Below are positions 1 to 7,650 of a stretch of 23,368 bases of DNA, one piece after another (within the stretch, counting starts at the first letter, position 1; the number at the start of each line of letters is the position of its first letter). The stretch is from a virus. The position numbers and the translations under genes were made by a program. The notes below the pieces were generated by a model. That model ran no database searches. It was not told where the DNA came from and saw nothing but the letters and a program-made list of their open reading frames with translations. The stretch covers positions 12,579 to 35,946 of IMG/VR virus record IMGVR_UViG_3300030430_004118; one strand, written 5' to 3'.

Positions 1-51
1 CAGGTGCTACCTGAAGTACCGTTTGCACCCTTGACATTGGGCTTGCACTAG
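1..51 (+). CDS. possible 3' end of an upstream gene (partial)
   Basis: Frame 1 is open from the first base of the window to a TAG at 49-51 and would encode a 16-residue tail ending in LTLGLH. The other two forward frames stop early. This is only weak evidence for a gene entering from the left, because 16 open codons can occur by chance. If real, it ends about 50 bases before the small terminase gene and the promoter-like sequences lie partly inside it. No function can be assigned. Confidence 0.2.
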   Translation, partial: QVLPEVPFAPLTLGLH

Positions 52-76
52 GACTATGGTGATTTGTATAGTATCA
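31..76 (+). promoter_or_regulatory. promoter region upstream of the terminase operon
   Basis: A perfect -35 hexamer TTGACA (31-36) is followed 18 bases later by TATGGT (55-60), a fair sigma70-type pair. A second candidate is TATAGTATCA (67-76), which differs by one base from TATAATATCA (9486-9495) before a later gene. Either could start a transcript entering the small terminase gene at 102. The direct repeat TTGCAC (23-28 and 43-48) flanks the TTGACA and could be a regulator site, but this is speculative. Confidence 0.4.
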
Positions 77-101
77 TAGTAAATTCATACTTTTTAGATA
101 A

Positions 102-668
102 ATGCAAGGAAATACTGAAAAAACTAAAAAAAACCTACTGCAGGATGAAATTGCTAATGCGGTGCAGGCGTACGCTGAGGAGATGCAACTTAAGAAAGTG
201 AAGTCCTTAGCGGTGTACGATCCCGAGAAGGTGGCTAAGGTGCTGTATCTTTTTAGTACAGGCAATACGCAGACCAGGATAGTAAAGAAGTACGGGGTGC
301 ACAGAAATACAGTTGTGAATATCTTGGTGGAGTTCGCGGATCATTTGAGCAGATTCAAGGAACTCGGGGGTAAATTGGCAGCAAAGAGCTACATGCATTT
401 GAGCAGCCTGGAGGAGGACCTCATCCAGAAGGTGCGCGAGCGCATGCAGGATGACCCCGAAATGAAAGTTAGTTTCAAGGACCTAAAAGAACTGAGTATA
501 GCAAAAGCTAATGCTGCGCGTGAAGCTTTGACTGCTCGCGGGGAAGTAACAAACATCAGCGAAGAGCGCAAAGTTTACACGCAGGAAGACTACGAGGCAA
601 CCATCAAAGCCGCCAGGGACAGGATCAAGGAAGCCAGAACAATAGAAGCCGAGGTGCAGGATGCCTAG
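102..668 (+). CDS. terS: terminase small subunit (DNA-recognition subunit), HTH protein
   Basis: The 188-residue protein has a helix-turn-helix-like segment at about residues 46-80 (VAKVLYLFSTGNTQTRIVKK, then GVHRNTVVNIL), followed by charged helical sequence and an acidic/basic C-terminus. Small terminase subunits bind the packaging site with an N-terminal HTH and oligomerise through helices, and the size fits. The assignment rests mainly on position: a large terminase gene follows after one small overlapping ORF, then the portal gene. The start has no Shine-Dalgarno site (TTTTTAGATAA precedes the ATG). The stop overlaps the next start by 8 bases. Another HTH regulator is possible but less likely in this context. 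Confidence 0.65.
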   Translation: MQGNTEKTKKNLLQDEIANAVQAYAEEMQLKKVKSLAVYDPEKVAKVLYLFSTGNTQTRIVKKYGVHRNTVVNILVEFADHLSRFKELGGKLAAKSYMHLSSLEEDLIQKVRERMQDDPEMKVSFKDLKELSIAKANAAREALTARGEVTNISEERKVYTQEDYEATIKAARDRIKEARTIEAEVQDA

Positions 669-906
669 ATCGATAATAGATCCTAGTTATGACCCCATCT
701 ACGATCAGATCAGGGGGATTCTCGGTGAGCATTTTGATAATTACTGCTTTGTCGTGATGGGCGAAAGTGGAGATATATTTTACGATTACAATCATCTCCC
801 CGCTGGAAGGATGCTTCTGTATGAAGCACAGAAAGAAATCCTTGCGCAGAACATTGAGATTGAGTGGATTGAAGAGGATCCAGAGGATCCAGAAAAAAAT
901 GATTGA
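661..906 (+). CDS. small acidic hypothetical protein between the terminase genes
   Basis: An 81-residue acidic protein whose ATG overlaps the end of the small terminase gene and whose TGA overlaps the proposed large terminase start (ATGATTGA, 899-906). This tight coupling on both sides supports it as a real gene. The sequence is rich in D, E, I and Y and ends in a run of E/D/P residues (about 69-81). No signal peptide, membrane segment or known motif is visible. It could be a packaging accessory factor, but that is only inferred from its position. It is not recognised as a named family. Confidence 0.7.
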   Translation: MPRSIIDPSYDPIYDQIRGILGEHFDNYCFVVMGESGDIFYDYNHLPAGRMLLYEAQKEILAQNIEIEWIEEDPEDPEKND

Positions 907-2545
907 ATTCACAAAGCATGCAATACTGCAGCCACCCACGGACGAAGAGATAGTTCTGCTAGGAGAGAAGGACCCGAAGTTGTTGTCCGAGTTGCACAGG
1001 GCGCATGAAGGCAGGATTCGTGCAGCACAGGAGGATCCCTTGCGGTACGGATTTGATCTTCCTGGCTGGGCTAGAATCAAAGAAGCCCTGCAGGACTACA
1101 ATGAAGTCATTACATTCGGCGGGAACAGAAGCGGCAAGACCACTGGCTGCGCTAAACTTCTAATGCAGACAGTAACTAGCTGCAACGATGGGCACGTAGT
1201 TTGTTTCAGCCAGAATGCAGACACCAGCGTCAAGGTGCAGCAGGCTGCAGTATGGGAGATGATGCCGAAGGAGTTCAGAAAGAAGACAAAGAGCATAGAT
1301 GGATACATAAACTACAGTATGCAGAATGGATTCACTGGCAGTAGTTTCATCTTCCCTGACACCAAGACAAGAGTAGATTTCAAGACATATACGCAGTTCA
1401 GCAACAATCAGACAATACTTGAGGGTTTTGAGTTCGGCTTCAACGCTTGCGATGCACTGAACATAGGAGCATGGTTGGACGAGTACCTGGGGGACGCGGC
1501 CCTGGTGAATACATTGAGATTTAGACTCGCTACAAGAAACAGCAGTATGCTTCTTGGTTTTACCCCCATTGACGGATATACACCCTTCGTTTCGGAGTAC
1601 CTGAAGGGCGCGGAGACGCTGCAGGTTCGTGAAGCTGCATTGCTAGAAAGAGACGTGCCCGTGCAGCAATACAGTCCCAACAGAGACGCAGGTATAGTAT
1701 ATTTGCATTCGGATGAAAATCCTTTCGGCGGGTACGACCGCATAGCGAAAGATCTTAAGAATAGTTCAGATGATGAAATCCTGGTGCGTGCATACGGAGT
1801 CCCTGTGAAGAGCATGACCTCTCTGCTGCCCATGTTCAGCACCTCGGTGAACGTACTTTCGGACAAACCCAACAGGCACGGGATGCAGATGCCCGACTTC
1901 ACGGACAAGAAGCGCTACACCTGTTACCACATTGTGGACCCTGCTGGTGCCAGGAACTTCAGTTGCATCTGGGCAGCAGTATCAAATGACAATGTATACA
2001 TTATCAGGGAATGGCCCGATAGGGATACCTACGGAGAGTGGGCTATTTTTGGAGATCCCAAGTGGAAGTTCGGCCCAGCCGCGAAAAAGATAGGGCTTGA
2101 TATAGGTTCCTATGTTTCTCTTTTTCAAGAGATCGAAGAGGAGTTGCAGATAGAAGTGCAGGAGCGCGTAGGGGATAGTAGGTATTTTGCTAGGGAAAAT
2201 GAGAACAACGATGACCTGTTCACCGTATTTGCTGACTACGATATGCACTTCATTCCCAGTTCTGGCAAGCATGAGGACACTGGCATAGCAGCCCTGGACG
2301 AATGGTTCGCGTACAACCCAGAGGCAGAACTTGACAAAGCGAACAGCCCAGTGTGCTATATTGATTCTTCATGCAAGAACTTAATCGACAGTCTATTGAA
2401 TTATTCCGCGCAAGGAAAGAGCGACGAACCCCTGAAGGACTTCTTTGACCTTATGAGATACTTGCGCATGATGAACGCTGGGGATGGACCAGATCACTAC
2501 GACCAGAATTTACTTCAGCAGCAAACCAAAAAAGGAGGATATTAA
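899..2545 (+). CDS. terL: terminase large subunit (packaging ATPase and nuclease)
   Basis: With the start at 899 the protein has 548 residues. Walker A is GGNRSGKT (about 74-81), Walker B is IGAWLDE (about 189-195, acidic D194/E195) and the coupling motif LLGFTP is at about 218-223. The C-terminal nuclease region has an acidic residue in YHIVDPAG (about D347), LDIGSY near 400-405 and DLMRYL (about D517), the usual layout of the RNase H-like terminase nuclease. The frame is open upstream to an ATG at 767, but those 44 residues overlap the preceding gene and are not terminase-like; 899 gives an 8-base overlap. The protein packages DNA through the portal encoded downstream. Confidence 0.95.
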   Translation: MIEFTKHAILQPPTDEEIVLLGEKDPKLLSELHRAHEGRIRAAQEDPLRYGFDLPGWARIKEALQDYNEVITFGGNRSGKTTGCAKLLMQTVTSCNDGHVVCFSQNADTSVKVQQAAVWEMMPKEFRKKTKSIDGYINYSMQNGFTGSSFIFPDTKTRVDFKTYTQFSNNQTILEGFEFGFNACDALNIGAWLDEYLGDAALVNTLRFRLATRNSSMLLGFTPIDGYTPFVSEYLKGAETLQVREAALLERDVPVQQYSPNRDAGIVYLHSDENPFGGYDRIAKDLKNSSDDEILVRAYGVPVKSMTSLLPMFSTSVNVLSDKPNRHGMQMPDFTDKKRYTCYHIVDPAGARNFSCIWAAVSNDNVYIIREWPDRDTYGEWAIFGDPKWKFGPAAKKIGLDIGSYVSLFQEIEEELQIEVQERVGDSRYFARENENNDDLFTVFADYDMHFIPSSGKHEDTGIAALDEWFAYNPEAELDKANSPVCYIDSSCKNLIDSLLNYSAQGKSDEPLKDFFDLMRYLRMMNAGDGPDHYDQNLLQQQTKKGGY

Positions 2546-2931
2546 TGAAAGAAAGATTAACAACTCTGATGAAGAGATACGAGACTGACTATACTTTTGA
2601 AGAATCCTTAGAAATTGCAAAGAGCAAGTTAGAAAATTCTATGATAACTGGCTCCAAGAAAAATACATGGATTAATGAAGAAGGCGCAGAGATACTAAAA
2701 ACCGCTTTGCACGTTCCAGAGATTGTTCCTAAGCACTGGAAGGGACGAGTAATTAGATTCGCTCCAAACAAAAGCTACGTGTACTGCACGCTGGAGGGTC
2801 TTGATCATGTTGTACCAGTTATAGTTCCGCGCAGGTTCAGGGAATACATGCTCGGTAAAACAATTAGTATTGAAGAAATAAATGATGGAAACCCCAGCTA
2901 CAGGTACATCAAAGAAAAACTATTTGATTGA
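2545..2931 (+). CDS. hypothetical protein after large terminase
   Basis: A 128-residue mixed alpha/beta protein of unknown function. It has one of the strongest ribosome-binding sites in the window, AAAGGAGGA (2530-2538), six bases before the ATG, and the start overlaps the terminase stop (TAATG). The N-terminal half is charged and helical; the second half (KGRVIRFAPNKSYVYCTLEG and onward) looks like short beta strands. No catalytic motif or membrane segment is visible. It sits between terminase and portal, so an accessory role in packaging or head assembly is possible but not shown. Confidence 0.75.
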   Translation: MKERLTTLMKRYETDYTFEESLEIAKSKLENSMITGSKKNTWINEEGAEILKTALHVPEIVPKHWKGRVIRFAPNKSYVYCTLEGLDHVVPVIVPRRFREYMLGKTISIEEINDGNPSYRYIKEKLFD

Positions 2932-3145
2932 TTCAGAAGAGGACATTACTCTTGATGAAGATTGGATCGACGAGCAGGTTGATAGATTGCTAGCCTGGGA
3001 AATAATGACTCGCGGTTTAACTCTTAATACTGAAGAGGTTCCTCCAGAAAAATTATGTGATATGATAGGAGTGCCGAAAAATTACGTTTTCGAGGTAATT
3101 AAAAAAATTAGCAACAGATGCCAGAAGACCTCTCCGACTCACTAA
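2882..3145 (+). CDS. small acidic hypothetical protein before portal
   Basis: An 87-residue protein with an acidic middle (SEEDITLDEDWIDEQ) and a C-terminal segment (EEVPPEKLCDMIGVPKNYVF) that resembles a small helical DNA- or protein-binding module. The ATG at 2882 makes a 50-base overlap with the preceding gene, unusually long here. A TTG at 2924, fourteen codons in, would reduce the overlap to 8 bases and start at LIDSEEDI, so the first 14 residues may not be made. The 3' end overlaps the portal start by 28 bases. Function unknown. Confidence 0.6.
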   Translation: MMETPATGTSKKNYLIDSEEDITLDEDWIDEQVDRLLAWEIMTRGLTLNTEEVPPEKLCDMIGVPKNYVFEVIKKISNRCQKTSPTH

Positions 3146-5205
3146 CATACTTCACCTCAGAGCCGAATGTATCCGCGCTTCGCCGTGCATACGATCAGAC
3201 CAATCTAGAGCTGGAGCCCTATTTCGATCAATGCAGAGAAGCATACGACGATAGGCATAATATATGGCCTGGAAAGAGCCAGGATCTCCGCAAGCATGGA
3301 GCCGATGCATTCCCGTGGGAAGGAGCATCCGATATGGAGTGCCATGTTATTGAGGAGCGCATTACAAAACTGGTAGCATTTTTTATGACTGCACTGGGCA
3401 AAAGCAACGTGCGTGCCTACCCAACAGAAGGAACAGATGCAGCCCGCGCAAAGACCGTATCCAGCTTTTTGAAGTGGATGGTTTCTTCTGGTTATATACC
3501 CAGGTTCATGCAGGAAATGGAATTAGCCGCCAATTACCTGCTGGAGCGCGGAATATTGATAACGTATGTAGGTTGGCAAGCTGAAGATCGTAGAATTATT
3601 CAGAGACTTAGCCTTGACCAAATACAACTCAATGCCCCTGAAATAACTGAAATGTTGGAGGAGGGAGATGACGAGAGCATCGTTGGTATGCTGCAGTCCG
3701 CTTATGAGGGTGTAACTCAGAAGCGAGCAAAGAAGGCTATAAAACAACTAAGAAAAACTGGGTTCGCAGAATTACCAGCCGTACGAAGAACTGTAGATGC
3801 TCCTGAAGTGCGCACTCTTGCTGCTGATGGGGACTTCTTGTTCCCTAGCTATGTTACTGATCCGCAGCGCAGTCCTTATTGCTTCTGGAGAACTTACTAC
3901 ACGGCACAACAGTTAGAGAACAAAGTAGTCACTGAAGACTGGAATGAAGAGTTCGTTCAGACTGTTATAGATAAGTACAAGGGCGTAAATGTAGACAGCA
4001 TTGAAGTCGAGCAGGAAGGCCGAAGATTTAATTTTACAAACAAGAACAGCACCTACGAAGCGGATGAACTCATAGAGATTATACATGCCTATCAAAGATT
4101 GATTGATCCAGAGGACGGGTCCGAGGGCATATATTGCACTATCTTTCACAGGGAGTTCCAATCCAGCACAGAAGTGGATTACGCGAAGTTCGAACTAATG
4201 AATGGATACGACGACTACCCAGTTGTTGTCACTAGACTTTCAAACAATAGCAAGCGGCTGTACGATGCTACTTCAATCCCAGCTCAACTGAAGGGATTGC
4301 AGCAGCAAGTGAAAGTGGAGCGCGATACCAGAATAGATCGCAACAGTATAACTACACTTCCCCCTATACTGCACCCTTTCAATCAGCCACCATCTAATTT
4401 TGGTCCTGGTTCTTTGATTCCGCGCAGACGCGAGAACGACTACCAATACATGGAACCACCTCCAGCTTCCTCAGCCGAAACAAGCATAGAGATGGAAAAT
4501 CGCATGGAGAACCAGGCGAATCAACTAACTGGACTAGCTGACGATGATATAAGCATCGCTCGCAGGCAGTTCCTGGTGGACAAGTTCTTGAAGCATTGCT
4601 CGGAGGTAATAAACATGTGCTTTACTTGTTTTCAGCGCTTCGGACCTGACTATGTGTACTTCAGGGTTACTGGAGCGCCCGACCCCGTTCAATTCCAGAA
4701 GGGATCCCCTGACGAGAACTACGATATTACAATATCCTTTGATAGTCTAAGCACAGATCCAGAAACTCAATCCAAGAAGATAGAGCAGATGATTAGCTTG
4801 CTTAAATTGGATAGGGGTGGACGAGTAAATGTTGATAGTCTTCTGACTGCAGCAATGTCCAATGTTGACCCTGTTCTTGCGGACGCAATTATGCAGGAAA
4901 CAGAAACTGCTTCGCAAGAGATTCAGAATCAAATACTTGACGATCTGGCTAAAATATTTGCAGGCATAGAAATGCCAGCTAGACCGAATGGTGGTCAGAT
5001 TGCCAGTGAACTAATACAGCAATACGCCCAACAACCTGACATTGCAGCTAGATTGCAGCAAGATCAAATGTTTGCAGAAAGATTAAACAAATACGCAGGT
5101 CAGTACGCCTTCCAGGAGCAACAAATGATAAATGCAACTGAGTTCGGTCAGCTTGGCACTGAGGCTGCTAGAGTCGGAGATATACAGACTCAGGGTGCTG
5201 GGTAA
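3118..5205 (+). CDS. portal protein (head-tail connector, podovirus type)
   Basis: At 695 residues it has the length of large podoviral portal proteins. The N-terminal region containing IWPGKSQDLRKHGADAFPWE and GASDMECHVIEERITKL (about residues 50-85) is of a type I recall from portal proteins of marine podoviruses. The middle is alpha/beta, and the C-terminal ~150 residues are Gln-rich and helical, as in portal crown or barrel regions. Portals form the dodecameric ring through which DNA is packaged and ejected. The position after terminase and before scaffold and capsid supports the call. Codon use is mixed, with many AGA/AGG arginines. Confidence 0.88.
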   Translation: MPEDLSDSLTYFTSEPNVSALRRAYDQTNLELEPYFDQCREAYDDRHNIWPGKSQDLRKHGADAFPWEGASDMECHVIEERITKLVAFFMTALGKSNVRAYPTEGTDAARAKTVSSFLKWMVSSGYIPRFMQEMELAANYLLERGILITYVGWQAEDRRIIQRLSLDQIQLNAPEITEMLEEGDDESIVGMLQSAYEGVTQKRAKKAIKQLRKTGFAELPAVRRTVDAPEVRTLAADGDFLFPSYVTDPQRSPYCFWRTYYTAQQLENKVVTEDWNEEFVQTVIDKYKGVNVDSIEVEQEGRRFNFTNKNSTYEADELIEIIHAYQRLIDPEDGSEGIYCTIFHREFQSSTEVDYAKFELMNGYDDYPVVVTRLSNNSKRLYDATSIPAQLKGLQQQVKVERDTRIDRNSITTLPPILHPFNQPPSNFGPGSLIPRRRENDYQYMEPPPASSAETSIEMENRMENQANQLTGLADDDISIARRQFLVDKFLKHCSEVINMCFTCFQRFGPDYVYFRVTGAPDPVQFQKGSPDENYDITISFDSLSTDPETQSKKIEQMISLLKLDRGGRVNVDSLLTAAMSNVDPVLADAIMQETETASQEIQNQILDDLAKIFAGIEMPARPNGGQIASELIQQYAQQPDIAARLQQDQMFAERLNKYAGQYAFQEQQMINATEFGQLGTEAARVGDIQTQGAG

Positions 5206-5207
5206 TT

Positions 5208-5420
5208 ATGCTTCAAGAAGATATTGAAACCCTGAAGCATCACGAAGCCTTTGCTTCTTTTGTGCATCAAATCGTGCAGATGCGAGAGGATTGCATACAG
5301 GATTTGCACAAAGCTGATATAGAAGTAATTCAGCAAACCTCGGGCAGAATCTTAGCGCTTGATGAGATTATAGAGCTCTGCGATTGGGAAGGTCTATCAG
5401 CTAGATTTCCTAATTCTTAA
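5208..5420 (+). CDS. small conserved protein after portal
   Basis: A 70-residue, mostly helical, mildly acidic protein starting 3 bases after the portal stop. The pattern (EDIETLKHHEAFASFVHQI, then ISGR-like TSGRILALDEII) resembles the short protein commonly found directly downstream of portal genes in marine podoviruses, from memory. No function is known to me. There is no Shine-Dalgarno site, so translational coupling to the portal is likely. A terminator is not evident after it; the next transcription start probably lies at 5437-5445. Confidence 0.75.
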   Translation: MLQEDIETLKHHEAFASFVHQIVQMREDCIQDLHKADIEVIQQTSGRILALDEIIELCDWEGLSARFPNS

Positions 5421-5436
5421 ATTGACGAAAAAGTAG

Positions 5437-5445
5437 TGCTATAAT
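5437..5445 (+). promoter_or_regulatory. extended -10 promoter before scaffold gene
   Basis: TGCTATAAT is a perfect extended -10 element (TGnTATAAT). A TTGACG at 5422-5427 lies only 12 bases upstream, too close for a standard -35, so the extended -10 probably works alone or with another factor. The predicted transcription start is near 5452, exactly before a small hairpin, giving a leader of about 29 bases to the ATG at 5481. Confidence 0.55.
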
Positions 5446-5452
5446 GCATCAT

Positions 5453-5466
5453 CGCCATCGCTGGCG
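5453..5466 (+). promoter_or_regulatory. 5'-leader hairpin before scaffold gene
   Basis: CGCCA (5453-5457) pairs perfectly with TGGCG (5462-5466) around a TCGC loop. It would lie at the very 5' end of a message started from the -10 at 5440. Terminal 5' hairpins are known to stabilise bacterial and phage mRNAs; that role is inferred. There is no T-tract, so it is not a terminator. Confidence 0.45.
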
Positions 5467-5480
5467 TAAAAAGCGTTATT

Positions 5481-6599
5481 ATGAATGAAAGTCAAGAAGC
5501 AGCAATCGCCGAAGCTGCACCCAAGCAGGCGACCAACATGTCATTATCAGAGTTCACCAGGAGCAGAGCTGGTCAATTGACCGAGCAGGCACCTGAGACT
5601 ACAGAAACCGCAGAGGAGGGTCAGGTTCTTGGTTCGGAAACGAATCAAGTTGAGCAGGAAACTGCTGAAGCACCTGAAGCCGTTGCAGAAGATAATAGCA
5701 TTAACGAGGATTCCGAAGAACAAACTTCAGAGGCGGAGTCCGAGCAATCGGAATCAACCGAAGAGGAGACTTCAGAGGATGTTCTTTCTCAGATTGAATT
5801 GGATGATTTGTCCGAAGATGACCTTCGCGAACTATCTGAAAAACTAGGTAGTCGTGCAGTAGCCAGATTCGGTGAATTAACAGCAAAGCGTAAAGCAGCA
5901 GAAGCTGAACTAGAAAAGCTCAAGGCACAAGCCAAGAGCCAAGTCACGCCTGAAGTTAAGGATTCAGAAAACCCATATAGCCACTTAGAAAATATCGATG
6001 AACTGCAATCAGTTGCAAAGGAAGTGGAAGAAGTAATTGAATGGGCCGAGGATCTTATATTCAACAGTGATGGTTATTCAGCTGATGAAGTCATTACAGA
6101 GGTCGAGGGCAAAGAAATGACCAAGTCCGACGTAAGAAAGTATCTTCAGAATGCTAGGAAAGCCGAAAAGAAATTTATTCCTGCACAGGCTCAAAAGATT
6201 CAACGCATCCAGGATGCAAAAGAATCAGGAGAGAAACTACTTGCCAAAGCAAAAAAAGAGTTCAAGTGGATGCAGGATGATAATGAGGTTAATTCCAAGT
6301 ACAATGAAATGCTTAGTGATGAGCGCTTACAAGGACTAGATAAGTTCGATCCAGAGGTTTCAGCTCAACTACCCTATCTTCTTGCGCATGCAGCAAACAG
6401 CATGTTCGGAAGAAAATTGGTACAAGATGAACCCAAAACGGGTAGACTTATTCCTCCTTCCAGCACTCCTGCGTCGGCTAAATCCGACAAGAGAACGCCC
6501 AGCTCTGTAAAAAATCTACAGAATGCATCCAGTCAATTTTTGAAAAGCGGTAAGAAAAACGACTTCATTCGACTTAGAACACTTCAACTATCTCAATAA
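5481..6599 (+). CDS. head scaffolding protein (probable)
   Basis: A 372-residue protein directly before the major capsid gene. The first ~110 residues are Glu/Ser/Thr-rich and low-complexity, followed by charged coiled-coil sequence (about 120-155, KAAEAELEKLKAQ) and a further helical stretch near 175-275. The C-terminal ~50 residues are basic with Ser/Lys, as in scaffolds whose basic tail binds capsid protein. Scaffolds guide procapsid assembly and leave or are degraded before packaging. Length, composition and position agree, although scaffold sequences are poorly conserved so homology cannot be read directly. It has its own promoter-like element and leader hairpin upstream. Confidence 0.75.
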   Translation: MNESQEAAIAEAAPKQATNMSLSEFTRSRAGQLTEQAPETTETAEEGQVLGSETNQVEQETAEAPEAVAEDNSINEDSEEQTSEAESEQSESTEEETSEDVLSQIELDDLSEDDLRELSEKLGSRAVARFGELTAKRKAAEAELEKLKAQAKSQVTPEVKDSENPYSHLENIDELQSVAKEVEEVIEWAEDLIFNSDGYSADEVITEVEGKEMTKSDVRKYLQNARKAEKKFIPAQAQKIQRIQDAKESGEKLLAKAKKEFKWMQDDNEVNSKYNEMLSDERLQGLDKFDPEVSAQLPYLLAHAANSMFGRKLVQDEPKTGRLIPPSSTPASAKSDKRTPSSVKNLQNASSQFLKSGKKNDFIRLRTLQLSQ

Positions 6600-6608
6600 T
6601 ATAATACA
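6598..6608 (+). promoter_or_regulatory. TATAATACA box at the major capsid start
   Basis: TATAATACA (6600-6608) ends immediately before the ATG at 6609. There is no Shine-Dalgarno site and no recognisable -35 (positions 6577-6582 read GAACAC). The same box recurs before the genes at 14092 and 17482, and a variant before 9499. A -10 role would place the transcript start at or inside the start codon; alternatively it is an A/T-rich translation signal. Confidence 0.5.
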
Positions 6609-7625
6609 ATGTCACTATCTAATACATTCTCCCCTGCACCTACTGGTGTAACTAGCCAGGGTTCGTCTGTATCTAATCGCGAGGACCTCACTGATGTCCT
6701 AACGATTTTGGCTCCAGAAGAAACACCTGTTCTATCATCTGCTTCTAAGCAAAAAGCAAACAGCACTTTTGTTGAGTGGACTGTTGATACTCTTGCTGAC
6801 GTAAGCACCGACGGTATCTCGGAAGGTTCCGATATCACTTCATTCACGGACAAGTTCTCAAAGCGTGCTCGTCTTGGCAACTACATTCAGAAGTTCCGCA
6901 AGGATTACCTTGTATCTGATCTTCAGGAAGCTGTTGACTCGGTTGGCCCTGCTAAGGTTGCTCAAGCTGAAGCTAAGGCAATCCGCGAACTAAAGCGTAA
7001 CGTAGAAGCCACTCTTATCTCTGACAACGAAATGTCATCAGAGGACGGAGCTGGTACTCCTTACAAACTTCGTGGTCTTGGCAAATGGCTTCAAGCCTCG
7101 GATCAAGCTGTCAACCCTGTTCCCTCTGATTTCCAAACCGATTCTGGTTCTATTCACGGATCTGGTCCTTTCACTGAATCAGTTCTTAACAACCTTATCA
7201 CTAATATCTATCGCGAGACTGGTACAACTGAGAGCTTGACTCTTGTTGCTGATACTGCTCTTCGTCGTAAGATCAGTGATTTCGCTCGTTTTGGTGCTGA
7301 CAAGGCAGACGGTACAGAAGCTGGTGTTCGTCGTGTTAGCTACGCTGGTAACGAAGCTACAATCACTCTTTCGGTTGAAATATACCAAAGTGATCACGGC
7401 ATGGTTTCCATCGTTAACATGAATCCTGATTGCGCTCCTGACACAAGCAACAAGGACACAGGATATCTCATCAACCCTGAGTACTTCGGTGTTTCTGAGC
7501 TAATTCCAATGGGAAGCACTCGCCTTCCAAATCTTGGAGCTGGTGAACGAGGCTATGTTGATTGCGCACTTACATCTCTAGTGTATCATCCACAAGCTCA
7601 CGGTAAGATCACTGCAATTGCTTAA
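6609..7625 (+). CDS. major capsid protein (DUF5309 / SU10-type)
   Basis: The 338-residue protein matches the pattern I know for the DUF5309/SU10 family of phage major capsid proteins: N-terminal TFSPAPTGVTSQGS, then LTILAPEETPVLSS, the KFRKDYLVSD segment, a long helix (QAEAKAIRELKRNVEATLIS) and a C-terminal beta-rich domain. It forms the icosahedral shell with scaffold encoded just upstream. Codon choice suggests very high expression: all 15 arginines use CGT (9), CGC (5) or CGA (1), none AGA/AGG, unlike neighbouring genes. A TATAATACA box abuts the start, and the transcript would end at the terminator at 8128-8154, after the decoration gene. Confidence 0.93.
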   Translation: MSLSNTFSPAPTGVTSQGSSVSNREDLTDVLTILAPEETPVLSSASKQKANSTFVEWTVDTLADVSTDGISEGSDITSFTDKFSKRARLGNYIQKFRKDYLVSDLQEAVDSVGPAKVAQAEAKAIRELKRNVEATLISDNEMSSEDGAGTPYKLRGLGKWLQASDQAVNPVPSDFQTDSGSIHGSGPFTESVLNNLITNIYRETGTTESLTLVADTALRRKISDFARFGADKADGTEAGVRRVSYAGNEATITLSVEIYQSDHGMVSIVNMNPDCAPDTSNKDTGYLINPEYFGVSELIPMGSTRLPNLGAGERGYVDCALTSLVYHPQAHGKITAIA

Positions 7626-7650
7626 CCCTTAAGGAAAGGAATATAATAAT

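Noticed and set aside
767-898. N-terminal extension of the large terminase
   Set aside because: It overlaps the coupled 81-residue gene and does not resemble terminase sequence; the ATG at 899 has a normal short overlap.
625-1080. 151-codon minus-strand ORF across the terminase junction
   Set aside because: It would oppose three well-packed plus-strand genes and shows no protein-family signal.
1408-1908. 166-codon minus-strand ORF opposite the large terminase
   Set aside because: Antisense to a well-supported gene; low-complexity Ser/Leu/Cys sequence without family features.
5422-5445. Standard sigma70 promoter TTGACG plus TATAAT
   Set aside because: The spacer is only 12 bases, too short for a -35/-10 pair; the extended -10 alone is the better reading.
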